From the NCBI GenBank assembly GCA_005881615.1, contig VBBR01000061.1, forward strand, positions 1-34,981: a stretch of 34,981 bases of DNA, in the 5' to 3' direction. Position 1 is the stretch's first letter. Every line of letters begins with the position of its first letter. A program made the position numbers and the translations under genes. Positions 1-8,589 of the stretch are shown one piece after another. Source of the stretch: Candidatus Bathyarchaeota archaeon (GTDB lineage Archaea > Thermoproteota > Bathyarchaeia > 40CM-2-53-6). The notes below the pieces were generated by a model. That model made no database searches and was not told where the DNA came from. It saw nothing but the letters and a program-made list of their open reading frames with translations.

Positions 1-1
1 T

Positions 2-901
2 CTTCTTCTGAAGTCAGGGGCGAAAATCGATGAGATTAACGCCGTAAGGAAGCATCTGTCCGACTTTAAGGGTGGTCGACTCGCCGAAAGATTGTATCCT
101 GCGACGGTTGTCTCTCTCATCATTTCTGATGTTGTAGGAGACAGGCTAGAATCGATAGCTTCCGGCCCGACCGTCCCGGACGACACAACTTACGCGGACG
201 TTTACAGGATCTTGCAAGAGCGTGAACTCTGGCGAAGAGTCCCTAGCTCTGTTAGAAAGCATATTCATAAGGGAAAGGAGGGCAAAACGCCCGAGACTCC
301 AAAGAGAGGCTCACGGAGCTTCAAAAGGATCCATAACGTTCTCGTCGGAACCAACAAGGAATCATGCGAAGCCGCAGCGGAGATGCTTAAGAAAAGAGGT
401 TATCACTCGTTGATACTTTCGACGAGACTTCAGGGAGAAGCAAGAGAAGCAGGCAAGATATTGGCCGGTATTTGCATCGGCATCCGCGAAAACCAGCTTC
501 CAGTTGCCCCTCCCGCCGCCGTGGTGGCCGGGGGTGAAACCACGGTCACGGTCCACGGAAAGGGACATGGTGGACGAAACCAAGAACTTGTTCTGTCGGC
601 AGCTACTTCAATTCCAGGAGAATACGAGATCCTTGTCTCTTCAATCGGGACCGATGGCGTTGACGGTCCAACGGACGTAGCCGGCGCTGTGGCGGATGGT
701 AATACTGTCGGGAGAGGTTTGAGAATTCACATGGACCCCGACACTTATCTCCGAGAAAACGATTCCTACTCTTTTTTTGAGAGATTGCATGACCTCGTGA
801 CTACTGGTCCAACTGGGACGAATGTAAACGACATTTTCATCGCTCTCATAGGACCCGGAAGTAAAAAGAATGGTACAACGAGACGATCAAGGGGAAGGTG
901 A
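2..901 (+). CDS. glycerate 2-kinase, MOFRL family (5' truncated by window edge)
   Basis: Phosphorylates D-glycerate to 2-phosphoglycerate in the cytoplasm, feeding lower glycolysis. The frame is open from base 2, and the residues before the TTG at 92 fit the family (SGAKIDEINAVRKHLS, then KGGRLAERLYPA), so the real start lies left of the window and the TTG is internal. Further family signals are ISDVVGD, SGPTVPDD, GGETTVTVHGKGHGGRNQE and GTDGVDGPTDVAGAV, with the MOFRL-type end TGTNVNDIFIALIG. The stop at 899-901 is 6 nt before the enolase ATG, so the two are probably co-transcribed and consecutive in metabolism (glycerate to 2-PG to PEP). Family call is strong. 2-kinase specificity is inferred from the family and the enolase neighbour. 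Confidence 0.92.
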   Translation, partial: LLLKSGAKIDEINAVRKHLSDFKGGRLAERLYPATVVSLIISDVVGDRLESIASGPTVPDDTTYADVYRILQERELWRRVPSSVRKHIHKGKEGKTPETPKRGSRSFKRIHNVLVGTNKESCEAAAEMLKKRGYHSLILSTRLQGEAREAGKILAGICIGIRENQLPVAPPAAVVAGGETTVTVHGKGHGGRNQELVLSAATSIPGEYEILVSSIGTDGVDGPTDVAGAVADGNTVGRGLRIHMDPDTYLRENDSYSFFERLHDLVTTGPTGTNVNDIFIALIGPGSKKNGTTRRSRGR

Positions 902-907
902 AGAGCG

Positions 908-2203
908 ATGACGAGCAAGATTTCCGGCGGTTCCGAAATTACAGATGTGAAAGCGAGGCAGGTTCTGGATTCTAGAGGAAACCCCACCGTAGAGGTGGAT
1001 GTTTGGACTCGAGATCGAAGCATGGGACGGGGAACTGTGCCCTCAGGAGCATCGACGGGAATCCACGAAGCCTTGGAGCTGCGTGACGGTGACATGAAGC
1101 GGTTTCATGGCAAGGGAGTGCTGAAAGCCGTCTCTAATGTGAATAATAGAATCAGATCCCGCGTGATGGGCAAAGACGCCAGAGCCCAGCGAGAGATCGA
1201 TGGACTAATGATCGCGCTTGATGGGACATCTAACAAGAAGAGGTTGGGTGCGAATGCGATTCTCGGCGTGTCGATGGCAGTCGCGAAAGTCGCGGCATCA
1301 TCTCAGGGGAAGTCAGTTTACAAGTACCTGAGAGACCTGCCCAGCTACAAGCTCCCTGTGCCGATGATGAATGTGATAAACGGGGGAAAACACGCAGGAA
1401 ACAAGCTTGCCGTCCAAGAATTCCAGATAGAACCTGTCGGAGCTTCGAGCTGCTCTGAGGCTATCAGAATCGGCGATGAAGTATACCATTCTCTGGGCTC
1501 GGTGCTCAAGGCCGAGTATGGTCCCGGCGCAATCAATGTTGGAGACGAGGGCGGGTACGCCCCACCCATCGAAATGACTGGCGACGCGCTAGAAGCGATT
1601 CTTCAAGCAATATCCGACGCCGGTTACGACGAGTCAATAGTTCACGTTGGCATCGACGCGGCCTCGTCCAGCTTCTACAACGGCAAAGATTCCACCTACC
1701 AAATCGACGAGAAGAAACTCAACAGCGGTGAACTAGAGGACTACTACGAGGAACTCGTCAAGACATACCCGATAAGAACGCTTGAGGATCCTTTCGACGA
1801 AGACGATTTCGACAGTTTTGCGCAGATAACGCGAAAGCTTGGAAACCGAATCAAGATTATTGGAGATGACCTCTACGTTACAAACCCCGAACGGATCAAG
1901 AGAGGCCTTCAGAAGAAGGCGACTAACGCGATCCTGATCAAACTAAACCAGATAGGATCTGTCACGGAGACACTGGACGCGATCAAGATGTCGCGGGAAG
2001 CGGGTCTAGACATTGTCGTCTCCCATAGGTCGGGTGAAACCGAGGACACTTTCATCTCTCACCTCGCAATGTCTCAAGAAAGCTTGTTCATCAAGACCGG
2101 CGCCCCAGCCAGAGGCGAAAGGACTGCAAAATACAACGAGCTGCTCAGGATCGAGGAGGAACTAGGAAGCAGTGCCCTTTTCATGGGCTCGACTCTCAAG
2201 TGA
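908..2203 (+). CDS. eno: enolase (phosphopyruvate hydratase)
   Basis: Converts 2-phosphoglycerate to phosphoenolpyruvate; Mg-dependent, cytoplasmic. At 431 aa it has normal family length. The N-terminal motif ARQVLDSRGNPTVEVDV is present. Metal and catalytic segments are visible: VGDEGGYAPP, GIDAASSSFY (Asp ligand), EDPFDEDD (Glu ligand), GDDLYVTNPERI (Asp ligand), LIKLNQIGSVTET with the catalytic Lys, and SHRSGETEDTFISHLA. The start is ATG, 6 nt after the glycerate kinase stop, which suggests translational coupling. It converges with the aldolase gene at 2226. All key residues appear intact. Confidence 0.98.
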   Translation: MTSKISGGSEITDVKARQVLDSRGNPTVEVDVWTRDRSMGRGTVPSGASTGIHEALELRDGDMKRFHGKGVLKAVSNVNNRIRSRVMGKDARAQREIDGLMIALDGTSNKKRLGANAILGVSMAVAKVAASSQGKSVYKYLRDLPSYKLPVPMMNVINGGKHAGNKLAVQEFQIEPVGASSCSEAIRIGDEVYHSLGSVLKAEYGPGAINVGDEGGYAPPIEMTGDALEAILQAISDAGYDESIVHVGIDAASSSFYNGKDSTYQIDEKKLNSGELEDYYEELVKTYPIRTLEDPFDEDDFDSFAQITRKLGNRIKIIGDDLYVTNPERIKRGLQKKATNAILIKLNQIGSVTETLDAIKMSREAGLDIVVSHRSGETEDTFISHLAMSQESLFIKTGAPARGERTAKYNELLRIEEELGSSALFMGSTLK

Positions 2204-2225
2204 CTTTTCACTCCGACCCTCGGGT

Positions 2226-3113
2226 CTAGGCTAGGAATCCACCGCTTCTAAGAAGCCCAGCCACAGCCCTCTTCTCAGCGACCGACAGGGCCTGGAGCGG
2301 TCCTTTCAAGGGTCCAAGCGGCATCTCGATGAGGCTCATCGCCTCTTTCAGAGCTGCCGGATATTTTCCGACCCCGAGCGCTTCGATAACCGGCAATAGC
2401 TTCTCCTGGGCCTCCCTCGCCCCACCAAGGTCGCCTTTCTTGTAATCATCGAATATCTTGCTGGCAACTTTGGGAGCTATGTTTGCGGATCCTATTATTG
2501 CCCCGCTTCCACCGAACTCCAGGTTAGAATACGCCATCGCATCCGACCCGGTGAAGATCGATATTCTGCTCCGAGCCACTTTCAGAAACCGGATCAAGTT
2601 CAGAAAATTGTACTCAGTGTATTTCATCCCCACGACAAGTTTTTCGTCCGATAGCCGTTGGACTGTGTCAGGGGTGACAAAGGAATGGGTCCATTCTGGA
2701 ATATTATAGACCAATAGAGGAAGATCGATGCTCTCGGATATTGTCTTGAAGTGATGATAGTGTCCTTCATCGGTCGTAGTGAAGTAGTATGGTGGCGTGG
2801 CTATGACGCCATCAGCTCCGGCCTTTTTTGCATCTGATGATAGTCGTATTACATTTTCGATGGATGGGTCAGATACTCCCGCCACAACCGGGACTCGGTG
2901 TTCCACCTGGTCAACTACTATCCTGATTAGAGCCTCGCGTTCTTCTCTTGAAAGAAGAGCGAACTCCCCAGAAGTACCTAATGGGAGGAGGCCGTCTATT
3001 CCTGCCTCAATGAGAAAGTCAACGAGTTTTCTGGTAGCGTCTTCGTCGACCCTCCCATCCTTCGTTAGTGGAGTGGGAATAGGGGTCCAGATTCCCTCAA
3101 GCCTTAGCTTCAT
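2226..3113 (-). CDS. DapA/NAL-family class I aldolase (dihydrodipicolinate synthase or 2-keto-3-deoxy acid aldolase)
   Basis: A (beta/alpha)8 Schiff-base lyase of the DapA/N-acetylneuraminate lyase superfamily, about 295 aa. Visible signatures are GIWTPIPTPLT at the N-terminus, LPLGTSGEFALLS (phosphate/carboxylate-binding GTxGE), LLVYNIPEW with the catalytic Tyr, and VVGMKYTEYN with the Schiff-base Lys. The frame also opens at a TTG at 3128, but the ATG at 3113 is preferred because a TATA-like box at 3138-3145 sits about 28 nt upstream, as expected for a leaderless mRNA. Sequence alone does not separate lysine-pathway DapA from keto-deoxy sugar acid aldolase. The convergent glycerate kinase and enolase make the sugar-acid role plausible, and no other lysine genes are nearby. 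Confidence 0.85.
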   Translation of the reverse strand: MKLRLEGIWTPIPTPLTKDGRVDEDATRKLVDFLIEAGIDGLLPLGTSGEFALLSREEREALIRIVVDQVEHRVPVVAGVSDPSIENVIRLSSDAKKAGADGVIATPPYYFTTTDEGHYHHFKTISESIDLPLLVYNIPEWTHSFVTPDTVQRLSDEKLVVGMKYTEYNFLNLIRFLKVARSRISIFTGSDAMAYSNLEFGGSGAIIGSANIAPKVASKIFDDYKKGDLGGAREAQEKLLPVIEALGVGKYPAALKEAMSLIEMPLGPLKGPLQALSVAEKRAVAGLLRSGGFLA

Positions 3114-3137
3114 TGTCGGGCGGGTCAATCTGGTTTC

Positions 3138-3145
3138 GATTTAAC
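3138..3145 (-). promoter_or_regulatory. TATA-like box of the aldolase gene
   Basis: On the minus strand the sequence reads GTTAAATC, centred about 28 nt upstream of the ATG at 3113. This spacing predicts transcription starting at or just before the start codon (leaderless). No Shine-Dalgarno sequence is seen. Confidence 0.4.
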
Positions 3146-3207
3146 AGTTGCAGAGCGGGAATCCCTTCGGTGGGGAAAGGGTTTAACCAAGTTCGAAGAC
3201 CTCCGCA

Positions 3208-3687
3208 TTGCTCCATGACCACGAATCCCGTTTGAGCACTCAAGGAGAACTTGGATATCCCATGCTAATCGACCTTGCGAGATCGGCGCTCATAGTTACC
3301 TTAGGCGTTATCTTCGCATATCTCTATGGTTTCATTGAGCACGGCTACATCCCTCCCGCAGAACACCTCGTCCTCCGATTCTTCAATCATTTTTCAAACT
3401 ATCACATTATCATGTTCGGTTTATTTTCCGCGTTACCCCTCGCGGTGTTGATCTATGATCCTTCATGGGTGGGGGTCTTGATCGCGTTTGGGCTCTGGGC
3501 CTTCCTTCCCCTAGGCGAGGACGTTTCATGGTATCATTTTGCGGGAGCCTGGCCTGGTCCACAGGACTGGACTTCGTGGGGAGGAGGATACTATGTGAAA
3601 AAGCACTGGCTGCCGAAATGGTATCTTGTAAACTCGATAGTCACACTTTTCTTCTACGCGCTAGCGTTTGCTATAGCCATCCTGTGA
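3208..3687 (+). CDS. uncharacterised small integral membrane protein
   Basis: I do not recognise the family. The open frame encodes up to 159 aa from a TTG at 3208. An ATG at 3262 (142 aa) is an alternative start, with AAGGAG about 14 nt upstream. A TATA-like GTTTAACC at 3181-3188 would place the transcript start near 3208. About four hydrophobic helices are visible (around residues 22-45, 66-83, 87-104 and 140-159). Between helices 3 and 4 lies a charged, aromatic loop, GEDVSWYHFAGAWPGPQDW followed by a Gly-rich stretch, which looks constrained and may be the functional site. HGYIPPAEH follows helix 1. It is divergent from the aldolase gene and overlaps the 3' end of the TRAM gene by 34 nt. 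Confidence 0.7.
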   Translation: MLHDHESRLSTQGELGYPMLIDLARSALIVTLGVIFAYLYGFIEHGYIPPAEHLVLRFFNHFSNYHIIMFGLFSALPLAVLIYDPSWVGVLIAFGLWAFLPLGEDVSWYHFAGAWPGPQDWTSWGGGYYVKKHWLPKWYLVNSIVTLFFYALAFAIAIL

Positions 3688-3881
3688 CCCCCGATGAGCT
3701 CGGCTTCGGCATGTCTTACGCCGATCTTGACAATTCGCACTTTCACCCTCTCACCCGGAGATGCTCCACTGACGAAGATGAGCAATCCGTTGAGACGAGC
3801 TAGTCCTCGGCCATCTCTTGACTTTTGCGTGATTTCCAGTTCCACTTCATCGCCCTCCTTTAATCCGTGAAATGTCGACAA
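3654..3881 (-). CDS. TRAM-domain small protein (putative RNA-binding/RNA chaperone)
   Basis: 75 aa, almost entirely one TRAM domain, an OB-like RNA-binding fold: GDEVELEITQKSRDGRGLAR, then GLLIFVSGASPGERVKVRIV, ending in AEAELI. Stand-alone TRAM proteins are common in archaea, and some are known to act as RNA chaperones, for example in cold response. The start is TTG at 3881; an in-frame stop lies 15 nt upstream, so no longer form is possible. The C-terminal 34 nt overlap the end of the convergent membrane-protein gene, so the two transcripts are antisense at their ends. Confidence 0.88.
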   Translation of the reverse strand: MSTFHGLKEGDEVELEITQKSRDGRGLARLNGLLIFVSGASPGERVKVRIVKIGVRHAEAELIGGHRMAIANASA

Positions 3882-3988
3882 ACCAGTCGCGTCCAGCTAT
3901 TGATTGCTTTTCGGCTTTTGTTCAACGGCCTTTAAGACTGTTGTCCAAACCCGTTGGCTAGACGAACAAAGTCTGCTATTCAACTAGG

Positions 3989-4555
3989 ATGATTCGGGCA
4001 CCGTTCATGAATGCGACGAAACCTAGTGCGGCAGATTTCAATCGTGCCAGGCGGAAATATCGACCTCACATGATTCGATTCCTGTTGATTGCGGAATCTC
4101 CCCCTTCTTCAGGAGGGTTCTTCTATTTCCGAATGACGATCGGCAAAGACCATCTTTTTCGCGAGACCATGAAAGCTCTCGAACTGTGGCCTCGGAATAG
4201 GCCCATGCGAAGAGGAGTTGACAAACGGTCGATGCTACGACACTTTCAGTCAATGGGATTCTATCTATTGGACACTTGCGTCTTTCCAGTCGACAAGCTG
4301 CGGCCAATTGAGAGGAGAAAGGCGGTTCAAAACCAGACAGGTCGATTAGTGAGGGATGTGATCGAAGCTAATCCGATGCACATTCTTATCGTGAAATCCT
4401 CTATCCTCAATCCAGTACGTATCGCCTTGAGAGACGCCGGTTTGAAGGCTCGAGTGTTGAACATAGGACCCGTCCCATTTCCGTCACATGGGAATCAGCC
4501 GATATATCGATCTAAGCTGAGGCGAGCGCTGAGCAAGGCTCACCTATCCTTGTAG
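3989..4555 (+). CDS. hypothetical protein, possibly uracil-DNA-glycosylase-like fold
   Basis: 188 aa, soluble and basic. The segment IRFLLIAESPPSSGGFFYF resembles the first strand/loop of the uracil-DNA glycosylase superfamily, in which a hydrophobic strand leads into a G/AESPP loop. A later hydrophobic strand, HILIVKSSI, and a C-terminal VLNIGPVPFPSHGN are compatible with such a fold. I cannot identify catalytic motifs with confidence, so no activity is claimed. ATG at 3989 is used; ATG at 4007 is an alternative. No operon partner is evident: the gene stands alone between the TRAM gene (divergent) and a coiled-coil gene 99 nt downstream. Confidence 0.7.
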   Translation: MIRAPFMNATKPSAADFNRARRKYRPHMIRFLLIAESPPSSGGFFYFRMTIGKDHLFRETMKALELWPRNRPMRRGVDKRSMLRHFQSMGFYLLDTCVFPVDKLRPIERRKAVQNQTGRLVRDVIEANPMHILIVKSSILNPVRIALRDAGLKARVLNIGPVPFPSHGNQPIYRSKLRRALSKAHLSL

Positions 4556-4653
4556 ATTGTCACCTCGGACCGGTCACTTCCTCCTGTTGCCTTGGGTTAC
4601 GGTGTGGCTAAGTGGCTCGTCTCCAAGGTTGTCGTTACTAATCGTGGTGCCTG

Positions 4654-5052
4654 ATGAGTGAAGTAGGTATAGAGAAAGTGGTCGTGGAGCTAAACGGCTT
4701 CCGACAACGAACGGCAATGATCAAGGAAGAGATAGCGAAAGTTAGCAGGGCTCTCGGGGAGCGGGCCGCTCAGCTCAACGACATTGTCGGAAAGAGCTTG
4801 TCGAGCCTTCGCGAACAGCTCGGCGGAACCACACTGACAGGTTATCTTGCGTTGCAAGGAAAATACAGTTCAGGCGAGATAAGCGAACAAGACTACAGCT
4901 CACAAAGAGACTACTACAAAAGCGAGATGCAGAACATGCTCAGACGACTCGACGAAACTAGAAAGCTCATGATGCTCATGGCCCAGCTGGACTCACGACA
5001 ACCAGGACAAGGAGCCTCTGGTCCGCAAAGGCCTCCCGCCCCGACAAACTAG
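4654..5052 (+). CDS. hypothetical coiled-coil protein
   Basis: 132 aa, not recognised. The first 50 residues form a heptad-like helix (IEKVVVELNGFRQRTAMIKE), followed by a short glycine-containing turn. A second helix contains KYSSGEISEQDYSSQRDYY, which resembles the SHOCT-type short C-terminal helical motif (G-x-I-s-x-x-e-Y/F). The tail is low-complexity and rich in Pro, Gln and Gly. There is no signal peptide or membrane segment. ATG at 4654 is the only reasonable start. It converges with the TrmB-family gene 63 nt away; that gap is T-rich (CCTTTT around 5068) and could terminate transcription. Confidence 0.7.
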   Translation: MSEVGIEKVVVELNGFRQRTAMIKEEIAKVSRALGERAAQLNDIVGKSLSSLREQLGGTTLTGYLALQGKYSSGEISEQDYSSQRDYYKSEMQNMLRRLDETRKLMMLMAQLDSRQPGQGASGPQRPPAPTN

Positions 5053-5114
5053 TTCCTCCTCATTATTCCTTTTAGCTTGATCCATTACGCGAGGCTACGG
5101 ACAGTTCCATCTGA

Positions 5115-5915
5115 TCATATCCTGCGAGCCTTCAACCAGTAATATTCGAAATACCTGTCCATAACTCCCGCAAACTCTTCATCTGATAATCGAAACGCTA
5201 TTCGCGACCCCGGCTCGTTAGGAGTCTCAAGGTTCCAAAGATATGTTAGAACCGTATCTCTACCATCCACGGCACAAACATTGTAGGGTTTTGGAGACTC
5301 TTCGTTAGGTTCCTGAATCACCCCAACTTCAGCCTCATCGGAAAGTAATGACAAGCTCTTCTGGTCGACGAAACGTGGATTGACAAACGACAGGACCTTT
5401 ACCGATACACCTCTTTCCCGAGCTGCTTTCAGCGGTGAACGGAGATCCTCCACGTCCTTCGGGATCAGAGTCGCGAACTGGAGATAGGCGCGGGTCTTTG
5501 CAGTCGATACGATCTCTCCAATCTTGTCGGATATCTTGTCGCCTCCGTGGATGACCCAGAGGCTAATGTTCTTCACTACTTCGCGGCGTTCGTAGATCGC
5601 TTGAAGATCTTGTTTCATGAGATTGGTAAACGAAACCATTTCAGACTGTTTCTGTTCCAGTTCTAGCTCTGCAACGGACCTTGGCGGATTCGCCTCGTAC
5701 ACAACCGGTCTCCCAGGCCGAGCTCTGATCCATTTTCTCTTCTCTAGGCCTTCTAGTGTTCCGTAGACTCGTGCATAGGGGATTTGCACGCTCTCGCTGA
5801 TCTCGAACGGGGTTGCGGGTCCGTCGAACACGAGTTTAAGATAGGTTTTGATCTCGTATTCTGTTAGCCCGTGGTCTTTGAGTATTCGATGGATGTTTTC
5901 GTCGATTCGAGACAT
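5115..5915 (-). CDS. TrmB-family transcriptional regulator
   Basis: 266 aa. Residues 10-75 form a TrmB-type winged helix (HGLTEYEIKTYLKLVFDGPA, then EISESVQIPYARVYGTLEGL), the sugar-responsive archaeal repressor/activator family. A helical linker (about 80-110) leads into a C-terminal phospholipase-D-like effector domain (KISLWVIHG-like strand, AAYLQFATLIP, GVSVKVLSFVNPRF). The ATG at 5913-5915 lies about 28 nt downstream of a TATA-like GATTTACG (minus strand), so it is probably leaderless. It is divergent from the aldo/keto reductase-msrA pair across 294 nt, making those genes the natural candidates for its control. The ligand is unknown. Confidence 0.9.
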   Translation of the reverse strand: MSRIDENIHRILKDHGLTEYEIKTYLKLVFDGPATPFEISESVQIPYARVYGTLEGLEKRKWIRARPGRPVVYEANPPRSVAELELEQKQSEMVSFTNLMKQDLQAIYERREVVKNISLWVIHGGDKISDKIGEIVSTAKTRAYLQFATLIPKDVEDLRSPLKAARERGVSVKVLSFVNPRFVDQKSLSLLSDEAEVGVIQEPNEESPKPYNVCAVDGRDTVLTYLWNLETPNEPGSRIAFRLSDEEFAGVMDRYFEYYWLKARRI

Positions 5916-6161
5916 TGGTGCGTGGATGACCTACTTTTTTGCGTAAATCGGGTAGCGAGTATTAGAGGTATTTGACTAAAATAGGTAACGTACATTCGAG
6001 TGTCACGTTGACTCCGAACGGCGTCCTTGAGGGATATCCTTGAGCCTGTTCCAATTCGGACCGCGCGCCGAAACCTACCTAGGTTGTTCAAAGTCGAACC
6101 GCAACCCTGAAGGAATTAAGAAAAACCCATCCGTGAAGGACGCTATGCCTCTGACTAAGAC

Positions 6162-6173
6162 AATTCCGGAATT
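6162..6173. promoter_or_regulatory. perfect 12-bp palindrome, candidate operator
   Basis: AATTCCGGAATT is a perfect palindrome ending 5 nt upstream of the TATA-like box of the aldo/keto reductase gene (6179-6186). That is the position of the BRE or an activator/repressor site in archaeal promoters. The adjacent divergent TrmB-family gene is the obvious candidate binder. This is inference from position only. Confidence 0.35.
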
Positions 6174-6178
6174 CCACG

Positions 6179-6186
6179 TTTAAGTA
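6179..6186 (+). promoter_or_regulatory. TATA-like box of the aldo/keto reductase gene
   Basis: TTTAAGTA is centred 27 nt upstream of the ATG at 6210, with no Shine-Dalgarno sequence between them. This is the geometry of a leaderless archaeal transcript. Confidence 0.5.
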
Positions 6187-6209
6187 ACGTTTTACCCATA
6201 GAATAGAGT

Positions 6210-7256
6210 ATGGCGGACATGAAGTACACCCCACTCGGTAATGCCGGGGTCGATGCATCAGTTCTTGCTCTCGGAGCAATGACCTTTGGTGCTAAGGATA
6301 CATGGAAGCTAGGAGGACTCGGTCAAGACACTGTTGACAAGATGGTTTCACGCGCAATTGACGCGGGAATCAACTTCTTCGACACTGCTGACGTCTACGA
6401 TGAAGGCGAGTCAGAGAAGACCCTTGGCAAAGCGCTCCAACCGTACCGAGATCGAATTCTGATCGCGACTAAGGTTAGAGGCAAAAGCGGCCCGGGAATC
6501 AACGAGATAGGCCTCTCCAGACATCATATTCGACAGGCAGTCCGACAGAGTCTCGAACGGCTTGGGACAAGTTGGGTTGACCTGTACCAGTTCCATTCAT
6601 GGGACGCGCATGTGCCGCTGGATGAATCGATTGAGGCGATGCAGGACCTCGTCGAAGAGGGACTAGTCAACTATCCAGGCGTGTCCAACTTTACCGCCTG
6701 GCAGATGGCGACTGTCCAAGCAAGAGCGGAAGAACGAGGTTTCTCTCGATATGAAACGGCCCAGATGAACTACAGCCTTCTAAACCGCGATGTCGAACAC
6801 GAGATTCTTCCATTTCTCCGATATAGCAAGATGAGTCTACTGGTCTGGAGCCCCCTCCACGGCGGCGTCCTAAGCGGCAAATACTCCAAAGACTCCAAGC
6901 CTCCAGGGACTAGAGCGGGAAACCGAGGCCTCTTCTTCCCATTCTTCGACGAGCAGACAGGCTTCGACATAGTCGAGAGAATCAAGCAAGTCAGCAAAGA
7001 ACAGGATGCAACTCCCGCTCAAGTGGCTCTCTCTTGGCTCCTATCGAAGGGCCATATCGTCCTCGTGGGCGCGAAGACAATGGAACAATTCGAGGAGAAC
7101 CTGGGCGCTCTTGACGTCAACCTTTCCGGCGACCAGGTTGGGAAACTAGACGAGCTCACACGACACCGGATCCAGTACCCGAACTGGATGATCGAACGAC
7201 AAAGTTCCGGGCGGACATTCCCGGTATCAGAACCCCCGTGGACGAGGAAGAATTAG
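6210..7256 (+). CDS. aldo/keto reductase
   Basis: 348 aa NADPH-dependent oxidoreductase of the AKR superfamily with a TIM-barrel fold. It starts with the usual [18 protein letters not shown]. The catalytic tetrad is visible: Asp and Tyr in [14 protein letters not shown], Lys in [10 protein letters not shown], and His in DLYQFHSWD. Other family segments are [22 protein letters not shown] and the cofactor-binding [16 protein letters not shown] near the C-terminus. The closest general type is the YghZ/Tas-like or voltage-gated-channel-beta-like AKR group. The substrate is not predictable. The gene is followed 17 nt later by msrA, and the leaderless ATG is supported by the upstream TATA box. Confidence 0.93.
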   Translation: MADMKYTPLGNAGVDASVLALGAMTFGAKDTWKLGGLGQDTVDKMVSRAIDAGINFFDTADVYDEGESEKTLGKALQPYRDRILIATKVRGKSGPGINEIGLSRHHIRQAVRQSLERLGTSWVDLYQFHSWDAHVPLDESIEAMQDLVEEGLVNYPGVSNFTAWQMATVQARAEERGFSRYETAQMNYSLLNRDVEHEILPFLRYSKMSLLVWSPLHGGVLSGKYSKDSKPPGTRAGNRGLFFPFFDEQTGFDIVERIKQVSKEQDATPAQVALSWLLSKGHIVLVGAKTMEQFEENLGALDVNLSGDQVGKLDELTRHRIQYPNWMIERQSSGRTFPVSEPPWTRKN

Positions 7257-7258
7257 GC

Positions 7259-7263
7259 AGGAG
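7259..7263 (+). promoter_or_regulatory. ribosome binding site deciding the msrA start
   Basis: AGGAG lies 10 nt before the ATG at 7274. It supports that start over the in-frame GTG at 7238, which lies inside the end of the reductase gene. Confidence 0.55.
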
Positions 7264-7273
7264 AAGAGAAATT

Positions 7274-7837
7274 ATGGATTCTCATGAAACCTCTGGCAGA
7301 GATGGAGAAGTAGCAACTCTTGGGGGAGGCTGCTTCTGGTGCACAGAGGCCATTTTCGACCAACTGAAAGGAGTGGACAAGGTGGAATCAGGTTATTCCG
7401 GTGGAAAAATCCCGGACCCATCCTACGAAGATGTATGCACCGGATCCACAGGACACGCGGAGTCGATCCAGATAACCTTCAATCCCAAGCAGATTTCTTT
7501 CAAGGATATCCTGCAGATCTTCTTCACGACACACGATCCGACTACACTGAATCGCCAGGGGGCAGATGTTGGTACCCAGTACCGGTCGGCAATCTTCTAC
7601 CACAATCCCGAACAAGAAGCTGTAGCTAAGGAAGTAATCAAAGAAACGAACGCGGCGAAAATATGGAAGAAACCAATCGTGACCGAGGTTACGCCGTTCA
7701 AGGCGTTCTACAAGGCTGAAGATTACCATCAGGAATATTTCAAGAACAACGCACGACAACCTTACTGCCAGGTCGTAATCGCGCCCAAGATCGTAAAGCT
7801 ACGAGAGCATTATCGAGAAAAACTGAAGGTGGTATAG
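7274..7837 (+). CDS. msrA: peptide-methionine (S)-S-oxide reductase MsrA
   Basis: Reduces the S-epimer of methionine sulfoxide in proteins and free methionine, using a thioredoxin-type reductant. About 187 aa from the ATG at 7274. The catalytic motif [12 protein letters not shown] gives Cys20. Other family motifs are [42 protein letters not shown] and [12 protein letters not shown]. The frame extends 36 nt upstream to a GTG at 7238, but an AGGAG supports the ATG. It is the second gene of an aldo/keto reductase-msrA pair, and a thioredoxin reductase is encoded at 29 kb. No resolving Cys near the C-terminus is obvious apart from YCQVV. Confidence 0.95.
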   Translation: MDSHETSGRDGEVATLGGGCFWCTEAIFDQLKGVDKVESGYSGGKIPDPSYEDVCTGSTGHAESIQITFNPKQISFKDILQIFFTTHDPTTLNRQGADVGTQYRSAIFYHNPEQEAVAKEVIKETNAAKIWKKPIVTEVTPFKAFYKAEDYHQEYFKNNARQPYCQVVIAPKIVKLREHYREKLKVV

Positions 7838-8007
7838 GCTCCAATCCTGATCGAGTAACAATACCCGACGAAAACGCATGGGGTCTGACACTAAAATGAT
7901 TAGAGTTAGTGGTACTTTTCCCATCTAAGGCGTAGTTACGACTCGCCAATAAGTCAAGCACAAGCTAAGACGATTTCAATTCCTACGTCCCACAGCTGAA
8001 TCAGAAA

Positions 8008-8472
8008 ATGGCCGAAAACATTCCAGCAACTCGCCAAAGATCCCGAACCCGAGTCGTCATCAAGACGATAACGTTCACGCTATCTGTCTCATTGGTTCTG
8101 CTTTCCGGCTGGACTTTCGTCAAGTATCTCCGCTATGCCTCCATTCAGGGCTATATCGTGGAAGGAATAAGACTCAGCCTTTCGACTTTCCAGATCGAGA
8201 TTGTTCTGGCTGGACTAACCGGACTATTGGGCTCGCTCTTGATTCAAAGCTGGCGACGTTCAAGAAAGGCCAGGACGAGTCCGTTGAAAATGACCCAGTT
8301 GACGTTCGGGACGGGGAAACCCGTGCATCCCCTCATGATGACGCAGAGGCCGGCAAGAGATACGAAATTCGTCATCCGAAAGACCAACAAGCCAGGAAGA
8401 ATCTCTCGGAACCGAATGGGCGAGAAACTTCCATCCACGTACACAGGCGAAACAGACAATAGTTCAACATAG
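8008..8472 (+). CDS. hypothetical two-TM membrane protein
   Basis: 154 aa, not recognised. A short basic N-terminus is followed by a hydrophobic helix at about 20-42 (TITFTLSVSLVLLSGWTFV) and a second at about 62-80 (IEIVLAGLTGLLGSLLIQSW). Then comes a long, strongly basic, low-complexity tail (residues 81-154) that is presumably cytosolic. It is preceded by 170 nt with no other gene and followed 117 nt later by a PH-like gene on the same strand. Support is ORF length, topology and an ATG start only, with no homology, so it is less certain than its neighbours. Confidence 0.5.
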   Translation: MAENIPATRQRSRTRVVIKTITFTLSVSLVLLSGWTFVKYLRYASIQGYIVEGIRLSLSTFQIEIVLAGLTGLLGSLLIQSWRRSRKARTSPLKMTQLTFGTGKPVHPLMMTQRPARDTKFVIRKTNKPGRISRNRMGEKLPSTYTGETDNSST

Positions 8473-8589
8473 CAAGCCCAAGAATCTGCCTGTTGTCGGA
8501 CACGCTCTCTGAAGACTGGAAAATTCTAACAACATCGTCCCCAGCTATTCGACAAGAGTTAATGATTGGTCGCCTGCTACTCGCAGATT

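Noticed and set aside
4029-4150. assigning the 188-aa protein at 3989 as a second uracil-DNA glycosylase
   Set aside because: Only one loop resembles the superfamily; catalytic and Fe-S motifs are not visible, unlike the clear UDGb at 23432-24175.
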